This document shows positions 1-5,238 of a stretch of 5,469 nt of DNA, piece after piece. The notes beneath the pieces are model-generated. The model saw nothing but the letters and a program-made list of their open reading frames with translations, was not told where the DNA came from and ran no database searches. This DNA comes from JADKIH01 sp031367345 (GTDB lineage: Bacteria; Bacteroidota; Bacteroidia; AKYH767-A; 2013-40CM-41-45), in NCBI GenBank assembly GCA_031367345.1, contig JANLPR010000095.1, positions 1 through 5,469 on the forward strand. Reading direction: 5' to 3'. The first letter of the stretch is position 1, and the number at the start of each line of letters is the position of its first letter. Both the position numbers and the translations under genes were made by a program.

Positions 1-222
1 AAGTCCCTTTTCCCATTTTACCCATTTTATCAGTCGTGTGTTCAGTCGATTGAAGATATATCGTAGATGTCCTTTTGAGAATTTACTATAGTAATTAATA
101 ATTCCTCTAAGGACTGGTCGGATTTCTTCGGCCAATTCTTCCAACGGTTTGCGCCGCTTGTGAATCTTCATGGCCTTGAACTTTTCAGTATAACGACCGT
201 CCGATTCGCTTAGACTTCGCCC
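1..222 (-). pseudogene. Group II intron maturase/reverse transcriptase, C-terminal fragment (partial at left edge)
   Basis: Reading the minus strand from 222 down to 1 gives 74 uninterrupted codons that run off the window. The translation carries the signature of the group II intron maturase-specific (domain X/GIIM) region: KIHKRRKPLEELAEEIRPV, then LRGIINYYSKFSKGHLRYIF, then NRLNTRLIKWVKWEKGL. In intact intron-encoded proteins this region follows the reverse transcriptase domain and helps fold and splice the intron RNA. No RT domain, no YADD motif and no start codon are present. An in-frame TAA lies at 223-225. In a second frame just upstream (VRMVRAKSKRIGRSLY, then stop) the residues resemble the stretch that normally precedes domain X, which suggests a frameshift near 190-215 plus loss of the RT part. 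The segment is richer in G+C than its surroundings, as expected of a mobile element. The family call is fairly sure; the frameshift is inferred. The rest of the C-terminus and the intron 3' end lie outside the window. Confidence 0.8.
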
Positions 223-268
223 TTACCATTCTGACTTTTAAAACTGTCTTCCATCTTTTGTTCAGCAT

Positions 269-291
269 TGAATGTGCGGTTGACACATTCA
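269..291. repeat. Inverted repeat, 8-bp arms
   Basis: TGAATGTG (269-276) and CACATTCA (284-291) are perfect inverted arms around a 7-nt loop. It sits in the 223-374 gene-free gap between the maturase remnant and repeat copy 1. It could be a piece of structured intron RNA, since the intron would be transcribed in this direction, but no group II domain V or a convincing GUGYG 5' end was identified. Function unknown. Confidence 0.4.
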
Positions 292-345
292 TTCAAGACA
301 CACACAAAGAAGGGATTAAAGAAGTAAAAAAAAAGGTTTAGAAGC

Positions 346-359
346 TCCGCCGCGGCGGA
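346..359. repeat. Perfect 14-bp GC palindrome
   Basis: TCCGCCGCGGCGGA is its own reverse complement and stands out as an all-G/C core in AT-rich DNA. On the minus strand it is followed, about 12 nt later, by a run of nine T (335-327), which is loosely terminator-like but too far from the stem for a standard intrinsic terminator. It lies just outside repeat copy 1 and is absent beside copy 2, so it is not part of that repeat. Confidence 0.5.
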
Positions 360-374
360 TCGTTTACCTACACT

Positions 375-487
375 GTTTATTAAAAGCTCAACTCTTTGTT
401 TACCTCTCAAAACTTGTCCCGCCCTTCAGCGGGAGCCCTTCTTTTATTTATTTCTTTTAATCTTAATGTTATGCGTTCGTGCTACTC
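375..487. repeat. 113-bp direct repeat, copy 1, with central hairpin
   Basis: This block matches 3025-3136 in the same orientation at roughly 90% identity, with about ten substitutions and a one-base length change. Both copies contain a perfect 6-bp stem, TCCCGC (417-422) and GCGGGA (429-434), around the loop CCTTCA. On the plus strand the stem is followed by a T-rich tract. On the minus strand, where the genes are, the downstream tract is weak, so an intrinsic terminator for the cyclase gene is possible but not convincing. The repeat begins 3 nt after the cyclase stop codon. Its outer boxes are GCTCAAC (386-392) and GTTATGC (468-474), nearly inverted to each other and 89 bp apart end to end, a geometry reminiscent of an integron attC site. 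The role is not established. Confidence 0.85.
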
Positions 488-490
488 ATG

Positions 491-2674
491 CTATGAAACA
501 ATTTCCACAAAATACATATCAATTTCCCCTTTATTCTTTGCCTGAATTTTCCCACGATGCACACAATTGAATTTGTCTTTCACTAATTCATAAGTGCTGC
601 CGCTGATATTTATTTTTCCCTCTTCTCCACTGCTCTCCATTCTCGATGCAATATTCACCGTATTACCCCATATATCATAAGCGAATTTTCTGACTCCAAC
701 AATTCCCGCTACAACCGGTCCCGTATGAATGCCAATTCTTATTTCAAAAATTTCTTTGTCTTCAATAATTCTTTGCTCTGAATGGAGCTTCATAAAGTGT
801 TTAATTTCGAGTGCCGCTTTTACAACATCGTTTGCGTTTGTTTTATTGATAACAGGCAACCCCCCTGCACACATATAACTATCACCAATAGTTTTTATTT
901 TTTCGATGTTGTGTTTTGTAATGATGTTATCAAATGCTTTGAAACAAGTATGTATTTCAGCAACTAATTCTTTTGCAGAAAGCTTTTCAGATATCTGTGT
1001 AAATCCTTTGAAGTCGGTAAACATGACGGTTACTTCATTAAACTGTTTTGCTTCAGCACTGCCTTTAGCTTTTAGTTCTTCTGCAACTTCTTCCGGAAGG
1101 ATGTTTAACAATAATTCATCACTTCGCCTTTTACCTTTCTTGATTTTATTTCGCTGAGCAAAAAATATCCCTGCAAACAAAATCATTGCGGCAAAGCCAC
1201 CAATAAATCCATTTCGAACTAATTTTTGTTTTCGCAATTCTGCTTTTGCAACTGCATCTTTCTTTTCCTGTTCCGCCTTTTTTTTATCAGATTCATTTTG
1301 AAATTTTTCTTTCTGTGCTGCTTTGTGTATTTCATCACCTTTTAATTTATTACTGAACAAAACATATTGCTTGTAATGTTCATAAGCATCAGTACCATTA
1401 CCGCTTGCCGAATCAATTTGAGAAGCCAATAACTCCGCTTCACTTATTTGTTTTATATTAATTTGTTTTATCAGAACAGCAATGGCGCGGCGGCTGTATT
1501 CTTTAGCTGTCCGGTAATTTTTCTGACCAAAATAATCCTGAGCGAGTAAATGATGACACCATGCAATTTCGCTTTCCGATTTTAATTCCTCCGCAATTTT
1601 TAATGACTTCAAATGATATTCAATGGCTTTTACAAAATCACCCTGCTTATTATAAACTGTGCCGATTTCATTGAGCACATCAATGACTTGCTCTTTGTTT
1701 TTTGTTGAGTCAAACACTGACAAACTCTTTTTAAAATATAAAAGGGAGTTTTCGTAATAATTATTATCTCTATATACTAAGCCAATCCACTTATATACCG
1801 AACCAATATTATGGTTAATACCTTTTTTTGAATTGCATATTGCTATGAGCTTGTTGTAATACTCAAGCGCCTTGTCAACATTATGAAGCGTATAGTAAAA
1901 CCCGCCTACAGCAGCAAGCACGTTAAATAAATCATTTGTATCTTTTGTTTCATTTAAAATTGAAAGTGCGTTCTGATAGTTTTCCAATGCCTGTGCGTTT
2001 TCGCCATTATCCCTGTACATGTCTCCTAATTGCGCTAACGAGAGTGCTTCTCCTTTTTTGTAATTCATCTCTTTTGAAATTTCAATAGCCAACTGAATAG
2101 ATTTTAAAGCTTGCTGAAAATTTCCTATTGATAAATAATATTGAGTCAATCCCCCGTAACCATTGACAATAAAAACGGTGTCTTTTATTTCAAAATAAAC
2201 AGCTAAACTTTTTTTTGTGTACTCAAGAAATCCGGCAGTATCATTTTTATAGAAATACATATTTGCAATATCAAAAAGCGCTTCGCCAATTCTTTTTTTA
2301 TTTCCTTCTTTTTCATAGCCTGCTAAACGTTCCTGCATGAACTCAATTACTTTATTCCAATCTGTGTTATTGCTTTTTGTATAATAAGCAATTATTAAAT
2401 TGTAGGCACCTGATTTTTGTTCCATAATTTTTTCCCGCTGCTTCTCATCAATATTTTGTGAAAGAAGTTTATCAGCGAGTTCTACTGCGGGTTCTGCATA
2501 AAGCATATTGTTCTTTCTTTCGCATGAGTCACCAAGAGCAAGGAATAATCGTAAACGTGTTGTATCGTGCTTTGCGTTTTGTAATTCTGTTTTAAGAGAA
2601 TCCATTATTCTGTTTTGAGAAAAACAAATTTTCTGAGTAAATGCCAAAAAGAAAAATAAAAAATATTTTTTCAT
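491..2674 (-). CDS. TPR-repeat membrane-bound class III adenylate cyclase
   Basis: Predicted to convert ATP to cAMP. The 727-aa protein has, in order: a Sec signal peptide (1 to about 20, ending CFSQ); about seven tetratricopeptide repeats (roughly 129-401); a charged coiled-coil stretch (445-485); one transmembrane helix (about 489-506) followed by the positive stop RNKIKKGKRR; a short signalling helix (LLLNILPEEVAEEL, 521-534); and a class III cyclase domain (about 546-725). Both metal-binding aspartates are present (D554 in FTDFKGFT, D598 in KTIGDSY), as are the transition-state residues N674 and R678 (NTVNIASRM). The base-selecting pair is K594 and D667 (YDIWG), the adenylate rather than guanylate type. 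The catalytic set is complete, so the enzyme should be active. The topology implies periplasmic TPRs sensing a ligand or partner and a cytoplasmic catalytic domain; the ligand is unknown. The MKK start at 2674 suits a signal peptide. It begins 3 nt after the stop of a decayed paralogue. No Shine-Dalgarno or clear promoter box was seen immediately upstream. Confidence 0.93.
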   Translation of the reverse strand: MKKYFLFFFLAFTQKICFSQNRIMDSLKTELQNAKHDTTRLRLFLALGDSCERKNNMLYAEPAVELADKLLSQNIDEKQREKIMEQKSGAYNLIIAYYTKSNNTDWNKVIEFMQERLAGYEKEGNKKRIGEALFDIANMYFYKNDTAGFLEYTKKSLAVYFEIKDTVFIVNGYGGLTQYYLSIGNFQQALKSIQLAIEISKEMNYKKGEALSLAQLGDMYRDNGENAQALENYQNALSILNETKDTNDLFNVLAAVGGFYYTLHNVDKALEYYNKLIAICNSKKGINHNIGSVYKWIGLVYRDNNYYENSLLYFKKSLSVFDSTKNKEQVIDVLNEIGTVYNKQGDFVKAIEYHLKSLKIAEELKSESEIAWCHHLLAQDYFGQKNYRTAKEYSRRAIAVLIKQINIKQISEAELLASQIDSASGNGTDAYEHYKQYVLFSNKLKGDEIHKAAQKEKFQNESDKKKAEQEKKDAVAKAELRKQKLVRNGFIGGFAAMILFAGIFFAQRNKIKKGKRRSDELLLNILPEEVAEELKAKGSAEAKQFNEVTVMFTDFKGFTQISEKLSAKELVAEIHTCFKAFDNIITKHNIEKIKTIGDSYMCAGGLPVINKTNANDVVKAALEIKHFMKLHSEQRIIEDKEIFEIRIGIHTGPVVAGIVGVRKFAYDIWGNTVNIASRMESSGEEGKINISGSTYELVKDKFNCVHRGKIQAKNKGEIDMYFVEIVS

Positions 2675-2677
2675 AAA

Positions 2678-2890
2678 TCAAATTAATTTTTCTACAAAGT
2701 ACATATCAATCTCTCCTTTATTCTTCGCCTCAATTTTTCTGCTCAATTAGTTTGAAGTTCCGATGTTGCCCAAGCATGACGAATATCGTATTGCTACCTA
2801 CAACTCCCACATATACCCATCAACCGCATCCCCTTTATTCATAGTTGTCAATTTTCTATTTCCATTGGTAAAACCTACTGAACTCTTGCA
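2678..2890 (-). pseudogene. Decayed second class III cyclase (C-terminal remnant)
   Basis: The minus strand just before the intact cyclase encodes RKIEAKNKGEIDMYFVE (2740-2690), followed by KLI and a TGA at 2680-2678. This matches residues 708-724 of the intact cyclase at 15 of 17 positions; the DNA (2690-2740 against 503-553) matches at about 43 of 51 bases. It is open only back to the TAA at 2747-2749. Further upstream, short islands occur in the right order but in shifting frames: YDI (2790-2782), GVVGS (2807-2793, compare AGIVG), NKGDAVD (2839-2819, compare NKTNAND) and a GGTTTTACCA stretch (2875-2866, compare the codons for GGLP). Collinearity with the intact domain points to a tandem paralogue eroded by several deletions. 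The tail is secure. The islands are individually weak and persuasive mainly through their order. The upstream limit at about 2890 is approximate. Confidence 0.75.
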
Positions 2891-3024
2891 ATAAAACAAC
2901 TCCCAAATCAATCCTCAACACTCAAATTAATATTTCACTAGCAAAACTTCAACAACTCAAATCTTCACCACTTATTATCATCGCAAACAGGTGCCATGAT
3001 CAATCAAAGTACCAACTTATTCAG

Positions 3025-3136
3025 GTTTATTAGAACCTCAACTCTTTGTTTAACTCTCAAAACTTGTCCCGCCCTTCAGCGGGAGCTCTTCTTTTTATAT
3101 TTCTTTTAATCTTAATGTTATGCGCTCGTTGTACTC
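3025..3136. repeat. 112-bp direct repeat, copy 2, with central hairpin
   Basis: Partner of the repeat at 375-487, in the same orientation and 2650 bp away. The TCCCGC/GCGGGA stem and CCTTCA loop are identical (3067-3084). The outer boxes are CCTCAAC (3036-3042) and GTTATGC (3117-3123), 88 bp end to end. It lies 54 bp downstream of the beta-barrel-like gene on the coding strand, as copy 1 lies just downstream of the cyclase gene. The two copies therefore flank the intact cyclase and its dead paralogue, and recombination between them could delete or amplify that unit. Confidence 0.85.
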
Positions 3137-3190
3137 TTAATTAATGGTAAATCAATTTCCGGTTTGCATAATTTTATTCAATGAAGAAAC

Positions 3191-4042
3191 TTACTTAAAT
3201 AAAAATCCTATGCGCAGACCGCCACTAACAGATAACGGAGATCCACTGCTACCACCTGTAACTCCATAATACGGAACACCACTTATATTTTCACTTACAC
3301 TATGATTGGTGAAAGTGTACCCTAATCCAACGTAATAATCCACTAGAAATGAATCATCAAATACAAATTGCTTACCAAGAGAAAGTTGAATCGCTCCGTA
3401 AGTGATATGGTCTGTTACAGAAGTACGATAATAATAAGGTGGATAAGAAGTATAAATCTCATTACTATAGTTCTCAGAATAGCTTCCTAATAAAATCTCA
3501 GGACGGAAATAACTTCCCTTTAGTATATGCGCATATTTCATTCCCCTCAAATAATAGTCAGGGCTTTTAATAAATTTCAATCCGAACCGAACAAATGCTC
3601 CTCTATTGTCGCGAGACTTATCAGGATTATATCCCACGCCTATTATACCCAAACTTGCTTCTATACTCTGCCCGGGTTTTAAACTGCGCTCATAAACAAA
3701 AGTGATGTGATGGAGCATGGGTGCAATAAAATCAACCTTTATGGCATTCTTCCTTTGAGCTGAATAGTTTTCCGGATTATCCATCTCAGTTTGCATAATT
3801 TGTGTAACCCCATTTGCAAAAATAATTTTCCAAATCTGATCTTTCGCAATTACTATCGTTGCCCCGTTTTCATCACCCGGCATTTTATATTTGATTTCGT
3901 CTAATCCTATTTCAATAATTTTTGCATTGATTATTTCTTTCGTGCGTTTGTAAATAGTGTCCTGGGCACTTGCCTGAATTGTGGAAAATAAACAATAAGC
4001 AATAAAAGAAAGGAATGCTGTGGTACAAATTATTTTTTTCAT
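3191..4042 (-). CDS. Secreted or outer-membrane beta-rich protein of unknown function
   Basis: The 283-aa protein starts with a Sec signal peptide (MKKIICTTAF onward, cleavage likely after ASA at residue 26). Residues 28-85 look like the small beta-rich N-terminal domain common in Bacteroidota envelope proteins, with a pattern of INAKIIEIGLDEIKYK, then IVIAKDQIWKIIFANG. From about 100 to the end come alternating polar/hydrophobic, Tyr- and Gly-rich strands (VDFIAPMLHHITFVYERSL, AFVRFGLKFI, SGGLRIGFLFK), as in an 8- to 10-strand outer-membrane barrel. The final residue is K rather than the usual terminal F, although F precedes it. There is no lipobox, catalytic motif or plug domain, so no transport or enzymatic role can be named. 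It stands alone: 284 bp separate it from the gene upstream and 516 bp from the cyclase downstream. An outer-membrane location is inferred, not proven. The MKK start at 4042 is chosen because the signal peptide begins there. Confidence 0.85.
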   Translation of the reverse strand: MKKIICTTAFLSFIAYCLFSTIQASAQDTIYKRTKEIINAKIIEIGLDEIKYKMPGDENGATIVIAKDQIWKIIFANGVTQIMQTEMDNPENYSAQRKNAIKVDFIAPMLHHITFVYERSLKPGQSIEASLGIIGVGYNPDKSRDNRGAFVRFGLKFIKSPDYYLRGMKYAHILKGSYFRPEILLGSYSENYSNEIYTSYPPYYYRTSVTDHITYGAIQLSLGKQFVFDDSFLVDYYVGLGYTFTNHSVSENISGVPYYGVTGGSSGSPLSVSGGLRIGFLFK

Positions 4043-4152
4043 CTTGAATATATTTTAATCATGCTTACTCTTTTCGGTTTTCAGCAATCCCGCTTATTTT
4101 TTAATCGGTCATTACTTGTAGAATTTTTTAATTTGCGATGTTGGAAACAATA

Positions 4153-4244
4153 GGGCAAAACGTTAGAGCTTACTGCCGGTCACGCCGTTCTCTTGAATCG
4201 AAGATAGTGCTTTGTTTAACTGGCTGCAAGGCGGAGTTATGGGC
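4153..4244. other. attC-like inverted structure (candidate recombination site)
   Basis: A relatively GC-rich island in AT-rich DNA. Outer boxes GGGCAAAAC (4153-4161) and GTTATGGGC (4236-4244) are imperfect inverted partners 92 bp apart. Inside them GCC (4175-4177) and CGCC (4183-4186) can pair with GGC (4222-4224) and GGCG (4230-4233), giving the two-box-per-arm layout of integron attC sites. The end AAGGCGGAGTTATGGGC also resembles known attC ends, where a GGCG-type box precedes GTTATGC-like cores. It follows the stop of the TonB-C gene on the minus strand. A GTTAGAGC motif (4162-4169) partly repeats the GTTATGGGC motif directly. There is no integrase in view, and one outer box deviates from RYYYAAC, so the call is tentative. 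Confidence 0.3.
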
Positions 4245-4259
4245 CGTAATATTATACAC

Positions 4260-4346
4260 ATGAAATTCTTCACACTAATAATTCATTTATCTCTTTTCTC
4301 TTCGTTATTTACCAAAATTGGCATATTCATTTCCCTTTTTTATTGA
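4260..4346 (+). other. 28-codon plus-strand hydrophobic ORF, possible truncated signal peptide
   Basis: ATG at 4260 opens MKFFTLIIHLSLFSSLF, followed by a further hydrophobic run to TGA at 4344-4346. The start reads like a typical Sec signal peptide and comes 15 nt after the GTTATGGGC box. It ends by overlapping the 3' end of the convergent TonB-C gene by 20 bp. It could be the stump of a lost secreted-protein gene, a small membrane peptide, or chance in AT-rich DNA. No promoter was recognised. Confidence 0.2.
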
Positions 4347-5208
4347 AACAAAATGAAATTGGCAAATTATATACTACTTCTACATTCTTTCCATTGTGCG
4401 ACCCAGGAATAAATTCTAACATTTGAACGACACTTAAAACTTCTTTGTCCGCTTCTTTTGATAGACTACTTAAAATAGTCGGGTCTTTAACTTTGCCTGT
4501 AGCATCAACAGTAAATGAAACCTTCACTGTTCCTTCAATATTGCCCATGTGTTTTTTATTCAAATTGTTTTTTAAAAATTTTGAGAATCCTTCTTCTCCT
4601 CCATTTTTAAATATTGGAATTGTTTGAGTTTTGCATCCCAATGCCTCCAATTCCAATGCCTGTTCCTTTTCAAAATTGGTTGTTCCAATATTATTTTCTA
4701 TTAAAGGTGGAATGTCGAATGTTATCAATAGTTCTTTACTTTCAATATTTGTTCCTTTGTTAAATTTATTGCCACACACAGAAATTTCTCCTGTATACCA
4801 ACAGTCAAAAAAATTGACAAAATCTTTGAAGTTGTTATTTGTAATTATGACTGGATTTCCAATTTTGTTGTGTCCACCTGCTTGAAAATCTAGATAGTTA
4901 TCAAAAATGCAGTTGTCAATTATTAGTCCTTTTTTGAAAAATGAACCATAAAAATTACAGTTCATAAAATGGGAGTTAACGAGTTTGACCATTTTTTCAA
5001 ATTCTGTTCCTACCGCTACAAAATCTTCGACAATACAATTTTCAATTATGACCTCTTTCTCCCAATTAAAACTAATCGCAAGATTAAGCTTTCCATCAAT
5101 ATAAAAATCAACAAGCGGAAGTCCATCATTAATTATTTCGGATGCCATTTCAATTGAAATAGTATGTCTAGGCTGTGTCGTCATATTATTTTCACTAACG
5201 GTTAGCAT
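4327..5208 (-). CDS. Beta-helix-like protein with C-terminal TonB domain, no membrane anchor
   Basis: The 293-aa protein has two parts. Residues about 52-155 carry short strand-turn repeats such as IIENCIVEDFVAVGTEF, LVNSHFMNCNFYGSFF, LIIDNCIFDNYLDF and VIITNNNFKDFVNFFDCW. Their N/D-C/N-x-F spacing recalls pentapeptide-repeat or right-handed beta-helix folds. Residues about 197-287 match the TonB C-terminal domain (PF03544 type): GTVKVSFTVDATGKVKDPTI, a conserved EADKEVLSVVQMLEFIPG, GKNVEVVYNLPISF. TonB normally reaches from an inner-membrane helix across the periplasm to outer-membrane receptors, but no N-terminal transmembrane helix or signal peptide is visible here. It may therefore be cytoplasmic, exported by an unseen route, or use the domain as a generic partner-binding fold. 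Start: M1 at 5208 lies about 22 nt downstream of a TATATTTG box; M9 (NNMTTQ) is an alternative. It is convergent with a dubious small plus-strand ORF. The TonB-C assignment is secure; the function is not. Confidence 0.88.
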   Translation of the reverse strand: MLTVSENNMTTQPRHTISIEMASEIINDGLPLVDFYIDGKLNLAISFNWEKEVIIENCIVEDFVAVGTEFEKMVKLVNSHFMNCNFYGSFFKKGLIIDNCIFDNYLDFQAGGHNKIGNPVIITNNNFKDFVNFFDCWYTGEISVCGNKFNKGTNIESKELLITFDIPPLIENNIGTTNFEKEQALELEALGCKTQTIPIFKNGGEEGFSKFLKNNLNKKHMGNIEGTVKVSFTVDATGKVKDPTILSSLSKEADKEVLSVVQMLEFIPGSHNGKNVEVVYNLPISFCFNKKGK

Positions 5209-5218
5209 TGCCGAAGTG
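5193..5218 (-). promoter_or_regulatory. Imperfect hairpin enclosing the start codon of the TonB-C gene
   Basis: On the coding strand CACT-t-CGG pairs with CCG-tt-AGTG around the loop CAATGCTAA, which contains the ATG (5208-5206). The arms are 7 bp with a small internal mismatch. Presenting or hiding the start codon in an RNA hairpin could tune translation, but the stem is short. The same DNA contains a TAACGGTTAGC motif of the kind seen at recombination sites. Regulatory function is inferred only. Confidence 0.3.
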
Positions 5219-5230
5219 TTATTTTTTTAC

Positions 5231-5238
5231 CAAATATA
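5231..5238 (-). promoter_or_regulatory. Bacteroidota-type -7 promoter box for the TonB-C gene
   Basis: TATATTTG on the minus strand fits the Bacteroidota primary sigma -7 consensus TAnnTTTG exactly. It would place the transcription start near 5224, leaving a leader of about 15 nt before the ATG at 5208. A TTTG lies upstream but only 12 bp away, closer than the usual -33 spacing, so the -33 element is poor. It is the only such box noticed upstream of a gene here. Confidence 0.5.

Larger units (their letters stand above)
2675..3190. other. 516-bp stretch without an intact gene
   Basis: Between the cyclase start and the stop of the next gene, this stretch holds the decayed cyclase remnant (2678 to about 2890), a featureless AT-rich segment (about 2891-3024) in which nothing was recognised, copy 2 of the 113-bp repeat (3025-3136), and a 54-bp AT-rich trailer containing the palindrome TTAATTAA. 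A 43-codon plus-strand ORF beginning at 2763 is antisense to the remnant and is not considered a gene. No RNA gene was seen. Confidence 0.7.

Noticed and set aside
210..410. 66-codon minus-strand ORF ending NGKGEV
   Set aside because: It overlaps repeat copy 1, the GC palindrome and the maturase remnant in another frame, has a low-complexity Phe-rich run and shows no recognisable domain.
417..434. TCCCGC/GCGGGA hairpin as an intrinsic terminator of the cyclase gene
   Set aside because: The T-rich tract follows the stem on the plus strand, opposite to the gene; on the coding strand the tract is weak, so it is described only as part of the repeat.
782..1157. Two plus-strand ORFs (61 and 83 codons)
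   Set aside because: Antisense shadows of the well-supported cyclase domain.
2748..2795. YDIRHAWATSELQTN on the minus strand, resembling the R-H box of tyrosine recombinases (LRHxxAT)
   Set aside because: Only 16 codons between two stops, and the YDI fits better as part of the decayed cyclase (YDIWG) in collinear position; treated as coincidence.
2744..3024. CRISPR array, tRNA or other RNA gene in the gene-free stretch
   Set aside because: No regular repeat-spacer pattern and no cloverleaf-like arms were seen.
4445..5157. Three plus-strand ORFs (60, 84 and 62 codons)
   Set aside because: Antisense shadows of the TonB-C/beta-helix gene.
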